Assembly: GCA_022448765.1 (NCBI GenBank)
Contig: JAKUTI010000165.1
Location: 1 to 6,199 of the forward strand
Reading direction: 5' to 3'
DNA length: 6,199 nucleotides
Source of the DNA: Pseudomonadales bacterium
GTDB taxonomy: Bacteria; Pseudomonadota; Gammaproteobacteria; Pseudomonadales; Azotimanducaceae
Shown: positions 1 through 6,199 of the stretch, piece by piece
Layout of the letters: the number at the start of each line of letters is the position of its first letter
Numbering within the stretch: the first letter of the stretch is position 1
The notes under the pieces: generated by a model
Seen by the model: the letters and a program-made list of their open reading frames with translations, nothing else
Told to the model about the DNA's origin: nothing
Database searches by the model: none
Translations under genes and position numbers: made by a program

Positions 1-2516
1 GCTGAAACCGGGTCGTCGGTAAACCCGTCGTTAACCGCCCGCTCGATCTCCTCCATAAACGCGGTTTCGAGTTTATTCGCGTTATGTGGAGCGTAAATAG
101 CGTACGCTCTAAACAGACCCGATTGATCGATCGGATGAGCCGAAAATCGTGAGGCCACACCGTAGCTCAAGCCTTCATTTTGTCGCAGGCGTGTTGCTAA
201 TCGAGAGCTTAAGAAGCCACCCCCAAGCATAAAGTTGGCAAGCACAAGTGCCGGATAATCTGCGTGGTCGTCTCTGATAGGAAGCCCGAGCCCCGCGGCA
301 AAATAGGCGTTCGGCTTATCCACCGTATTAATGACGATCTTTTCTCGGCTTACGTCCTTGAAAGGATTAGCAACTCGCTCGAATGGGATGGGCGATTGCC
401 AGTTTCCAAATACGGTTCCGACCAAAGGCGCGATCTCGGCCGGGTCAAAATCCCCGACAATGGCCATTCGTCCGTTACTCGCGCCGTACAGAGATGCATG
501 AAAATCGACCACCTCGTCTAACTTCACCTCCTCTGTACTCGCGATGGCTTCGTCAAACGAACTTACATAGAGCGGATGATCCTTATCAAGGGGATTGAGT
601 AATCGCGTCAGCGCAAGCGCACCAAGAGCCCGCGGATCTGAACGATTCACTTCGTAACCAGCAAGTGTTGTTTGTTTCAGTTCGGCAAATTGATCTGGAT
701 CGAACGCTGGCGTTTTTACGATTTCGCCGACTAGTTCGATGACCGCGGGTAAATTTTCACGAGTTGTTTGCAGACTGCCGCTCGCTGAGTACACACCGCC
801 GCCCACACCACCACGCGCCTTTAACCGGTTAAGTTCGTCGATTAATTGTTGACGATCGAGACGTTCAGTCCCTCGCATCAACATGCTTCCCGCAAATTCG
901 CCGCGTGTCACCTTGTTGCGAAGCATGGGTTCTGATCCAAACAACAACGCTAACGAAACAACAACGTTGGCGCCCCTGGTTTCCTTGGGCAACATCGCTA
1001 GTTTGAAGCCATTGTCGAACGTGGTCTTTTGCGTACGCGATTCGATGTTCGATAAGGACGTATCGAACGATTCACCGCTCTTGACCGCTTCTCTGCCCTT
1101 AAACCCGGCCAACATGACTGCCATATCAGGAACGTCAGGAATTTCAACACGATCGGGGTTATCCGTCGGGATAAAGAACCCTACGGTACTGTTTTGAGGT
1201 TTTAGGTACGTTGCAGCAACTCGTCGAACATTCTCCGTCGTAACGGCAGCGAGTCGATCACGGTGCAAGAAGAAAAGCCGCCAATCACCCATCGCCACCC
1301 AGTTGCTTAGTTGTAACGCGATGTTTTGGGAGGAATTAAAACCAAGTTCAATGTTTTTGAGGAAGAATGCACGTGCACGTTCGACTTCAGAATCCGTCAC
1401 CAAGTCTTCGTTCGCAGTCCCGTATATAACGTCCTGCATGGTTTCCCAAACGTCGTCGAGAGAACCATCTTTACGAACTTGTGCGAACGTCAGCATGGGG
1501 CCGGATTCACGAAATTGATATGCATACGAAGCCACGGACACCGCCTTGTTCGAATCAACCAAGGCCTCGTGCAAACGACCCGACGTCGCGTTATCGAGTA
1601 CGTGACTCAGGATATCTAGTGCCGCTAAATCCTCGTGAGCGCCAGGCGGTATGTGATGGATGACCATGGCATATTGGACGTCGCCAACACGGCGTAACGT
1701 GACGGAACGTTCTCCATCCTGAATCGGATCACGGGTATAAGTGGGGTAAATTTGATTTTCCCCCGAACGATCCGGCGCCGGGATCACCCCAAACTTTTCG
1801 ACAATTTTTTCGAGCGCAAACTTAGGGTCAAACTTACCTGCCAAGATCAACACTGCATTGTCCGGCTGGTAATACTTGCGATAGAACGCCTTGAGTCGAT
1901 CGATGGGTACAGCCTCAACGTCACTTCGCGCACCAATGGTCGATTTACCGTAGTTATGCCAGAGATAAGCCGTGGACATCGTTCGTTGATACAAAATCCT
2001 GAACGGATTGTTTTCTCCCGACTCCATCTCGTTACGTACCACGGTCATTTCGGACTTGAGATCTTCGGCAGAAATGAAACTGTTGATCATTCGATCGGAT
2101 TCGAGATCAAGGGCCCACTCAAGGTTTTCATCCGTGGCTGGCAGGGTTTCAAAATAGTTTGTGCGGTCCATCGACGTGGTGCCGTTGGGCGATGCGCCTC
2201 GTTCAGTAAGCTCCTGTGGGATATTCGGATGGCGCGGCGTACCCTTAAACACGAGGTGTTCTAGTAGATGAGCCATCCCGGTTTCGCCGTAGGACTCGTG
2301 CCTAGAACCCACCAAATAGGTCATGTTAACCGTGATGGTGGGTTTGCTCGGGTCCGGAAACAAAATGACTTGAAGACCGTTCGCCAAACGGTATTCGGTG
2401 ATGCCTTCGACACTGGCAATCTGCCTCGGGCTTTCCAACGCAGATACGGTCAAAGTCAGCAACGCCGCAAGACTGCCCGCAGTTTTACCCACATTCTTAT
2501 GCCATCGGCCTAGCAT
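1..2516 (-). CDS. M16 family zinc metallopeptidase, secreted, two-half single chain (3' end outside window)
   Basis: I translated this frame by hand and found 838 codons without a stop; it runs off the left edge, so the C-terminus is missing. The N-terminus resembles a Sec signal peptide: basic residues (R4, H6, K7, K11), a hydrophobic stretch at about 13-25 and a possible cleavage after VSA at 24-26. A periplasmic or secreted location is therefore inferred. The M16 zinc site HxxEH is present as HLLEH at 83-87. E163, in VVRNEME and 77 residues after E86, fits the third zinc ligand. A second M16 segment follows near YYQPDNAVLILAG (215-227). The C-terminal half restarts at about 499 (FDNGFKLAMLP) and lacks HxxEH, as expected for the inactive half. 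RLRQNEGLSYGV (776-787) carries the Arg/Tyr pair (R778, Y785) typical of that half. The family degrades peptides and small proteins; the substrate here is unknown. The ATG at 2516 is chosen because a strong ribosome binding site and the signal peptide follow from it. Complete relatives are usually about 900 residues. Confidence 0.95.
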   Translation of the reverse strand, partial: MLGRWHKNVGKTAGSLAALLTLTVSALESPRQIASVEGITEYRLANGLQVILFPDPSKPTITVNMTYLVGSRHESYGETGMAHLLEHLVFKGTPRHPNIPQELTERGASPNGTTSMDRTNYFETLPATDENLEWALDLESDRMINSFISAEDLKSEMTVVRNEMESGENNPFRILYQRTMSTAYLWHNYGKSTIGARSDVEAVPIDRLKAFYRKYYQPDNAVLILAGKFDPKFALEKIVEKFGVIPAPDRSGENQIYPTYTRDPIQDGERSVTLRRVGDVQYAMVIHHIPPGAHEDLAALDILSHVLDNATSGRLHEALVDSNKAVSVASYAYQFRESGPMLTFAQVRKDGSLDDVWETMQDVIYGTANEDLVTDSEVERARAFFLKNIELGFNSSQNIALQLSNWVAMGDWRLFFLHRDRLAAVTTENVRRVAATYLKPQNSTVGFFIPTDNPDRVEIPDVPDMAVMLAGFKGREAVKSGESFDTSLSNIESRTQKTTFDNGFKLAMLPKETRGANVVVSLALLFGSEPMLRNKVTRGEFAGSMLMRGTERLDRQQLIDELNRLKARGGVGGGVYSASGSLQTTRENLPAVIELVGEIVKTPAFDPDQFAELKQTTLAGYEVNRSDPRALGALALTRLLNPLDKDHPLYVSSFDEAIASTEEVKLDEVVDFHASLYGASNGRMAIVGDFDPAEIAPLVGTVFGNWQSPIPFERVANPFKDVSREKIVINTVDKPNAYFAAGLGLPIRDDHADYPALVLANFMLGGGFLSSRLATRLRQNEGLSYGVASRFSAHPIDQSGLFRAYAIYAPHNANKLETAFMEEIERAVNDGFTDDPVS

Positions 2517-2520
2517 TGAT

Positions 2521-2527
2521 CCTCCTC
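2521..2527 (-). promoter_or_regulatory. Ribosome binding site of the M16 peptidase gene
   Basis: The minus strand reads GAGGAGG here, a near-ideal Shine-Dalgarno sequence, with four bases (ATCA) before the ATG at 2516. The spacing is slightly short but usable. It fixes the start codon and is the strongest ribosome binding site in the window, which suggests the peptidase is translated independently of the genes upstream. Confidence 0.8.
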
Positions 2528-2563
2528 GCGGACCTTCACCCTTTATGCTACCGATCACTCGAT

Positions 2564-2580
2564 GCACCAAGCCAGGGTGC
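2564..2580 (-). other. Small hairpin in the tRNA-Cys / peptidase intergenic region
   Basis: The minus strand reads GCACC, a seven-base loop (CTGGCTT), then GGTGC, a perfect five-pair stem. It lies between the tRNA-Cys 3' end (2612) and the peptidase start (2516). No thymine run follows, so it does not look like a Rho-independent terminator. It could assist 3' processing of the tRNA or lie in the peptidase mRNA leader, or it may be chance. Function is unassigned. Confidence 0.3.
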
Positions 2581-2611
2581 CAAACAATAGGGTTAAAGCG
2601 TTCGTTATAGT

Positions 2612-2685
2612 TGGAGGCTGGAGTCGGAATCGAACCGGCGTACACGGAGTTGCAGTCCGCTGCATAACCACTCTGCCACCCAGCC
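2612..2685 (-). tRNA. tRNA-Cys, anticodon GCA
   Basis: A 74-base cloverleaf can be folded by eye. The acceptor stem is GGCTGGG with TCCAGCC (last pair G-U). The D arm contains GGCAGAGTGGTTATGCAGC. The anticodon stem GCGGA/TCCGT holds the loop CTGCAAC, giving anticodon GCA at 2653-2651. The T loop is TTCGATT. The discriminator base is U (complement of 2615), a known cysteine identity element, and CCA is encoded (2614-2612). The T stem GCCGG/CCGAC has one C-A mismatch, at positions 50-64. The gene lies 78 bases after the pgsA stop, matching the pgsA-linked tRNA group of E. coli (glyW, cysT, leuZ). No tRNA-Gly or tRNA-Leu is visible on either side. It may be transcribed with pgsA; I see no convincing promoter of its own. 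Confidence 0.97.
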
Positions 2686-2763
2686 CTTTAACCGTTCAAA
2701 GTGCACTTCGGACGAAGAGTGCGCTTAACGAGGCAGCGATCGATCTTATCACGCTCCTCGTCA

Positions 2764-3387
2764 TCAAACCGAATCATCATCCTCGTCAACGAAACGAGAA
2801 GTCTCTCCTTGGTACAGTCCATCCCGCAACGTGGGCCACGCCGCTTTCAAATACAGGAACATCGACCAGAGCGTCATGAATGCGGCTACGTAGAGAAGCA
2901 ACATGCCTGCGATCACCCAAGAAATCGACAGCGAGGGCGGATTGGCAATAAGCACGATAATCGCGATCATCTGCACAGCAGTCTTGATCTTGCTAAGCCC
3001 AGTCACATCGACCAAGCCTCGGCGATTCATCTCGGCCATCCATTCTCGCAGCGCAGAAATAATGATTTCTCGACCAATGATGATTAGGCCAGGAAGGGTC
3101 ATCACCAGATTCGAATAACTCTCAATCAACAGCACCAATGCAGTCACCACAATGAGTTTATCGGCGACCGGGTCAAGGAATGCTCCGAACGCAGTACCTT
3201 GCCCCAGTTGCCGGGCGAGAAATCCATCTAACCAATCGGTAAAAGCCGCGCACGCGAACAGAACCGCCGAAACCCATAGCATTTCGTCGCTAAACAAGAT
3301 GTAGGTCAACACGAACACTGGGATGAGCGCGATACGAACCAGCGTTAAGATGTTTGGCAACGTCACCGGGAATGAATTACGCGGCAT
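2764..3387 (-). CDS. pgsA: CDP-diacylglycerol--glycerol-3-phosphate 3-phosphatidyltransferase (phosphatidylglycerophosphate synthase)
   Basis: This 207-residue inner-membrane enzyme transfers the phosphatidyl group from CDP-diacylglycerol to glycerol-3-phosphate. The product is phosphatidylglycerophosphate, the precursor of phosphatidylglycerol and cardiolipin. The CDP-alcohol phosphotransferase motif is intact: D51, D54-G55, A58-R59, G68, D72 and D76, in the spacing D-x2-D-G-x2-A-R-x8-G-x3-D-x3-D. These aspartates bind the metal ions and perform catalysis in the family. Hydrophobic stretches at about 13-32, 36-50, 78-90, 94-111, 137-148 and 156-180 fit a six-helix membrane protein. The N-terminal LPNILTLVRIALIP is typical of PgsA. 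At 207 residues it is somewhat longer than E. coli PgsA (182), largely because of a C-terminal tail ending in an acidic run (EDDDD near 202-205). The start overlaps the end of uvrC by 11 bases, which implies translational coupling, and a ribosome binding site lies inside uvrC. Confidence 0.97.
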   Translation of the reverse strand: MPRNSFPVTLPNILTLVRIALIPVFVLTYILFSDEMLWVSAVLFACAAFTDWLDGFLARQLGQGTAFGAFLDPVADKLIVVTALVLLIESYSNLVMTLPGLIIIGREIIISALREWMAEMNRRGLVDVTGLSKIKTAVQMIAIIVLIANPPSLSISWVIAGMLLLYVAAFMTLWSMFLYLKAAWPTLRDGLYQGETSRFVDEDDDSV

Positions 3388-5203
3388 GAAGGGCTCCGTA
3401 AATGTGGTCAGCGAGTTTTTGACTTATTCCAGGCACTTTCGCGATTTCCTCCGAGCTCGCACCCTTAATCGTAGCAAGGGAGCCGAAATGAGCCATCAAT
3501 TCACGTTTGCGTTTGGGTCCAATGCCGGTGATTCCATCGAGTGCAGATCGGCGTCGATTTTTTGCACGGCGTCCACGGTGCCCCGTGATTGCGAACCGAT
3601 GAGCTTCGTCTCGAATGTGTTGCAACAAATGCATCGAACCGCTGGTTGGCGTAACCGCCAATTCGCCGTGGCCAAAGAGAAGAATTTTTTCGAGACCCGC
3701 CTTGCGATCTGGTCCTTTCGCTATGCCAATGAGAGCAATCTCCTCCACTTGCAACTCGCTCAGCACGCCCGCGGCTTTTCCAAGCTGTCCCTCACCGCCA
3801 TCGATAACCAAAATGTCCGGTAACACAGCTTCGCCCTCCTTGAGACGCCGATACCGGCGTCGAAGTGCTTGTTCCATCGCCCCATAGTCGTCGCCCGCAG
3901 TCACACCCTCAATATTGAAACGCCGATAGTCAGACTTCAAAGGTCCGTTGGTGTCAAAAACTACGCAAGACGCAACGGTCGCTTCACCGGACGTATGGCT
4001 AATGTCGAAACACTCCAAGCGCTTCGGCATGTCCTCAAGTTCGAGAAGATCCTGCAGATCCACAAAGCGCGAAAAAACATTGCGGCGTTCCGCTACATAC
4101 GACGTCAACGAAAGCGCCGCATTGTCCGAAGCCATTTCGAGCCACCGTGCGCGTTGGGCTCGAACTTTCGACCTAATTGAGACCTTTCGTCCCGATCGTT
4201 CGCCCAAAACCGATGCCACCAATTCCGCGTCGTCCAATGGGATCGAAGTCAACACAAGTTGGGGTATAACTCGTCCTTCGCTCGCCAGGTAATACTGCGA
4301 AACGAATGAGCTCAAAAGAGCGCTCGGTGCTGTTTCGAGTACATTTTTCGGGTACCACGTGCGCTGACCAATGATGCGCCCACCTCGAATGAATAGTCCT
4401 TGCACGCACGAATATGCCGCTTCCTGAGTGAGAGCGAACACGTCGACATCACCCGATTGACCATGGACATATTGATTTTCTTGAATGCGCCTCAGTTGAA
4501 GGATCTGGTCGCGGTATCGTGCCGCTTGTTCGAACTCCCGTTCCTTTGATGCAGACTCCATCCGCTGCCTAAGTTCTTGGAGCACGGCCCTGCTGCGACC
4601 TTCCAAAAACATCTGTGCAAGACCCACATCCGCCGCATAGTCGTTGCGCTCCACACGTCCGACACATGGTCCACTGCATCTGCCTATTTGATGTTGAAGA
4701 CAGGGCCTGGATCGATTTTTGAAGAAGCCGTCTTCACAAGATCGCAATTGAAATAACTTTTGGAGGACTTGAATACTTTCGCGCACGGCTCCAGCACTCG
4801 GGTACGGCCCGAAATACCTTCCGACATGCCGTTTGGTCCCACGATGCAGTGTCAGCCGGGGGAAAGGATGTTCTGTCAAACATATATAGGGATACGATTT
4901 GTCGTCTCGAAACAAAACGTTGTACATCGGCCGATCCGCTTTGATCAGAGTTTGTTCAAGAAGCAACGCTTCCGTTTCACTCGCCGTCGCAGTGACCTGA
5001 ATATCGTGCACTTTACTCATCAGTGCCATCGTCTTCGTTGCAAGACCGGACGCGCGGAAATAACTGGTGACTCGACTTCGCAGATTGCGAGCTTTGCCGA
5101 CGTACAAGACATTCGAATCGCCGTCGAGCATGCGGTATACGCCCGGTCGTCGGGTCAGCGATCGCAGGAACGATTCGGAATCAAATGTTGATTGCTCCGC
5201 CAT
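3377..5203 (-). CDS. uvrC: UvrABC system protein C, excision nuclease subunit
   Basis: UvrC makes both incisions around a DNA lesion after UvrA and UvrB have located it. This copy is complete at 608 residues, close to E. coli (610). The N-terminal GIY-YIG nuclease (3' cut) spans about 18-95, with GVYRM at 21-25, YVGKA at 34-38 and the acidic ETEALLLE at 76-83. Four cysteines (C156, C168, C176, C180) match the iron-sulfur ligands known in E. coli UvrC. A UVR motif at about 206-241 should bind UvrB. The C-terminal RNase H-like nuclease (5' cut) has D400 in CFDISH, D468 in VIDGGEGQLG and the histidine motif HRFAITGHR at 535-543. A double helix-hairpin-helix DNA-binding region covers about 552-606. 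No clear Shine-Dalgarno sequence precedes the ATG. The gene starts 17 bases after the uracil-DNA glycosylase stop and overlaps pgsA at its end; a uvrC-pgsA pair is common in gammaproteobacteria. Confidence 0.98.
   Translation of the reverse strand: MAEQSTFDSESFLRSLTRRPGVYRMLDGDSNVLYVGKARNLRSRVTSYFRASGLATKTMALMSKVHDIQVTATASETEALLLEQTLIKADRPMYNVLFRDDKSYPYICLTEHPFPRLTLHRGTKRHVGRYFGPYPSAGAVRESIQVLQKLFQLRSCEDGFFKNRSRPCLQHQIGRCSGPCVGRVERNDYAADVGLAQMFLEGRSRAVLQELRQRMESASKEREFEQAARYRDQILQLRRIQENQYVHGQSGDVDVFALTQEAAYSCVQGLFIRGGRIIGQRTWYPKNVLETAPSALLSSFVSQYYLASEGRVIPQLVLTSIPLDDAELVASVLGERSGRKVSIRSKVRAQRARWLEMASDNAALSLTSYVAERRNVFSRFVDLQDLLELEDMPKRLECFDISHTSGEATVASCVVFDTNGPLKSDYRRFNIEGVTAGDDYGAMEQALRRRYRRLKEGEAVLPDILVIDGGEGQLGKAAGVLSELQVEEIALIGIAKGPDRKAGLEKILLFGHGELAVTPTSGSMHLLQHIRDEAHRFAITGHRGRRAKNRRRSALDGITGIGPKRKRELMAHFGSLATIKGASSEEIAKVPGISQKLADHIYGALHAA
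3394..3397 (-). promoter_or_regulatory. Ribosome binding site of pgsA
   Basis: The minus strand reads GGAG with six bases before the ATG at 3387. It lies inside the last codons of uvrC, so ribosomes finishing uvrC pass over it. It supports the ATG at 3387 as the pgsA start. Confidence 0.65.
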
Positions 5204-5220
5204 GCGCTGGACTATAAGCG

Positions 5221-5922
5221 CTAACGCCTGACCGATGCACCGTCCACTTCAGGACCGTCCTCGATGTAGTCGCGGACTTCGTCAAATATTTTCAGCAACA
5301 TGGCTCGGGTAAGGCGGCCCGTGTTCACGTTGAGGCGGCTCGGATGGTAGCTCGCGACGACCCGCAGGCGGTTGTCCACATCGATGGAGGCTCCGTGTTG
5401 AAACGGTCGCCGGATGTCGAGGAGTTTTGAGACGCTCCCGTAGGCGACTGTGCCAAGCGCGACAATGCATCGGTTCGTCCTAGTATTTCGAGACCATAAC
5501 GTTTGGAAGTCATGAGCCAAGTACGTGCGACAGCGTGAGAGCTCCGCGCTAATTGGTCGATTTTGGGGGGGTAAACAACGGACGGCATTGGTAATCCTGC
5601 AACCCTGAAGACGAATCGATGTATCGGTTTCGCGTGCAAAACGAGTGTCCGCGAGCACACTGAAAAGTAACCGTCCAGAAGCATCGCCCGTGAACGGACG
5701 GCCGGTTCGATTGGCACCGTGTAAGCCAGGCGCGAGACCCACGATGAGCACACGTGCACGCTGAGCACCCCAGGTGGGGACAGGGGCGCAATGGTATTCA
5801 GGCATCTCCAAACGGACTTTATCTAGGAAGGCAACCAACCGTGGACATCGTCGACAGCTTGGCTGAAACGGTTCTGACGGGACGTGATCTAGGGCGAGTC
5901 TTGCTCCGTCGTTCAGATCCAT
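5221..5922 (-). CDS. Uracil-DNA glycosylase, family 5 (UDGb type), iron-sulfur cluster containing
   Basis: This 233-residue protein should remove uracil, and in characterised relatives some other deaminated bases such as hypoxanthine, from DNA at the first step of base excision repair. Motif 1 reads GLAPGLHGANRTGRPFTGD (62-80), the UDGb form rather than the GExPG form of family 4. Motif 2 reads HPSRLNVNTGRLT (193-205). Four cysteines fit a 4Fe-4S cluster: C23 and C26 as CxxC, then C116 and C131 (C-x14-C). ITNAVRCLPPQNRP (110-123) is the usual family 4/5 segment around the third ligand. The ATG at 5922 is the only good start near the N-terminus, since the next methionine is at 40, beyond the first two cluster ligands. 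No Shine-Dalgarno sequence is visible. The gene begins 16 bases after the gcdH stop and ends 17 bases before uvrC, so transcription with both is likely. A run of seven C residues on the coding strand covers the two prolines after C116. Family 4 is the main alternative; motif 1 argues against it. Confidence 0.93.
   Translation of the reverse strand: MDLNDGARLALDHVPSEPFQPSCRRCPRLVAFLDKVRLEMPEYHCAPVPTWGAQRARVLIVGLAPGLHGANRTGRPFTGDASGRLLFSVLADTRFARETDTSIRLQGCRITNAVRCLPPQNRPISAELSRCRTYLAHDFQTLWSRNTRTNRCIVALGTVAYGSVSKLLDIRRPFQHGASIDVDNRLRVVASYHPSRLNVNTGRLTRAMLLKIFDEVRDYIEDGPEVDGASVRR
5565..5571 (-). repeat. C7 homopolymer tract inside the uracil-DNA glycosylase gene
   Basis: Seven consecutive cytosines on the coding strand (G7 on the plus strand) encode the two prolines after C116 and the first base of the next codon. 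It is the longest single-base run I noticed in the window. One extra C would lead to a TAG stop within about five codons of the tract. Loss of one C would shift into another frame that stays open to about 5325. Either change would remove the fourth cysteine ligand and motif 2. Confidence 0.75.
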
Positions 5923-5938
5923 CGTCGAAATAGACGGG

Positions 5939-6199
5939 TCAACTAAAGGCTTGAATACCCGTTTGCGCCCGACCGAGAATCAGCGCATGGATATCGTGGG
6001 TACCTTCATACGTATTAACGGTCTCGAGGTTCATGACGTGGCGAATGACGTGAAATTCGTCAGATATTCCGTTACCCCCGTGCATATCCCGTGACATACG
6101 CGCGACATCGAGTGCTTTTCCGCAGTTATTTCGTTTCATCATCGATATGTCCTCAACTGGCAACCGATCCTCGTCCATCAAGCGACCGATCCGGATGCA
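5939..6199 (-). CDS. gcdH: Glutaryl-CoA dehydrogenase, C-terminal part (5' end outside window)
   Basis: Only the last 86 residues are present; the frame is open to the right edge and ends at TGA. The enzyme is an FAD-dependent acyl-CoA dehydrogenase. It oxidises and decarboxylates glutaryl-CoA to crotonyl-CoA in lysine, tryptophan and aromatic compound breakdown. The segment MMKRNNCGKALDVAR, followed by RDMHGGNGISDEFHVIRH, is nearly the same as the human GCDH C-terminus as I remember it. NTYEGTHDIHALILGRAQTG contains the catalytic-base glutamate (Glu370 in the human enzyme), which sets it apart from general acyl-CoA dehydrogenases. It is the most upstream gene seen here and stops 16 bases before the uracil-DNA glycosylase start. 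The two may be transcribed together, although no functional link is evident. Confidence 0.95.
   Translation of the reverse strand, partial: CIRIGRLMDEDRLPVEDISMMKRNNCGKALDVARMSRDMHGGNGISDEFHVIRHVMNLETVNTYEGTHDIHALILGRAQTGIQAFS

Noticed and set aside
1369..1378. Ten-base palindrome TGCACGTGCA
   Set aside because: It encodes an Arg-Ala-Arg-Ala stretch within the peptidase with ordinary codons, so it is most simply coding sequence and not an operator.
1752..2264. A 170-codon open frame on the plus strand
   Set aside because: It lies entirely opposite the M16 peptidase coding sequence, has no recognisable motif and no supporting ribosome binding site; it is an antisense shadow.
2542..2570. TTGGTG - 17 bases - CATAAA as a sigma-70 promoter for the peptidase gene
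   Set aside because: Only 3 of 6 and 4 of 6 matches to consensus. The position is plausible, but a match this weak is expected by chance.
2564..2592. TGGCAC followed by CTTGG, resembling a sigma-54 promoter (-24/-12)
   Set aside because: The spacing to the -12 element is off by one base, the GC dinucleotide is replaced by GG, and the motif overlaps the small hairpin; too weak to call.
2684..2722. Short imperfect inverted repeats between pgsA and tRNA-Cys as a terminator
   Set aside because: Stems are short with bulges and no thymine run follows on the minus strand; they could equally be tRNA leader sequence.
3323..3823. A 166-codon open frame on the plus strand
   Set aside because: It is antisense to uvrC and the pgsA start, both of which carry clear catalytic motifs; its composition follows theirs and no family is recognisable.
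4760..5191. A 143-codon open frame on the plus strand
   Set aside because: It is antisense to the GIY-YIG and cysteine-cluster part of uvrC; nothing in it resembles a known protein.
5325..5768. A 147-codon open frame on the minus strand inside the glycosylase gene
   Set aside because: It is a different frame of a gene whose motifs 1 and 2 and cysteine ligands all lie in the main frame. I use it only to describe what a one-base loss in the C7 run would give.

Overview
The window looks like an ordinary chromosomal segment of a Pseudomonadota bacterium, most likely a gammaproteobacterium. Every gene I can support lies on the minus strand, so transcription runs from high to low coordinates. The clearest taxonomic hint is the order uvrC - pgsA - tRNA-Cys, which matches the E. 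coli arrangement uvrC - pgsA - glyW - cysT - leuZ. The close similarity of UvrC to the E. coli type agrees with this. I cannot name a genus from sequence alone.

Read in the direction of transcription, the layout is as follows. (1) 6199-5939 holds the 3' end of glutaryl-CoA dehydrogenase (gcdH), cut by the window edge. (2) 5922-5221 is a family 5 (UDGb-type) uracil-DNA glycosylase with an iron-sulfur cluster. (3) 5203-3377 is full-length uvrC, the incision nuclease of nucleotide excision repair. (4) 3387-2764 is pgsA, phosphatidylglycerophosphate synthase, overlapping uvrC by 11 bases. (5) 2685-2612 is tRNA-Cys(GCA) with an encoded CCA end. (6) 2516-1 is a large secreted or periplasmic M16 zinc metallopeptidase, cut at its 3' end by the window edge.

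The first four protein genes are tightly packed (gaps of 16 and 17 bases, then an 11-base overlap) and could be one transcript. It would combine the end of an amino-acid catabolic gene, two DNA repair enzymes (base excision and nucleotide excision) and a phospholipid synthesis enzyme. The tRNA follows pgsA after 78 bases, and the peptidase follows the tRNA after 95 bases with its own strong ribosome binding site. No gap longer than 300 bases lacks a gene, and I support no gene on the plus strand.

I found no CRISPR array, mobile element, prophage remnant or undescribed system. The points most worth a second look are small: a seven-cytosine run inside the glycosylase gene, a C50-A64 mismatch in the tRNA-Cys T stem, the reduction of the pgsA-linked tRNA cluster to a single tRNA, and the lack of visible Shine-Dalgarno sequences before two adjacent repair genes.
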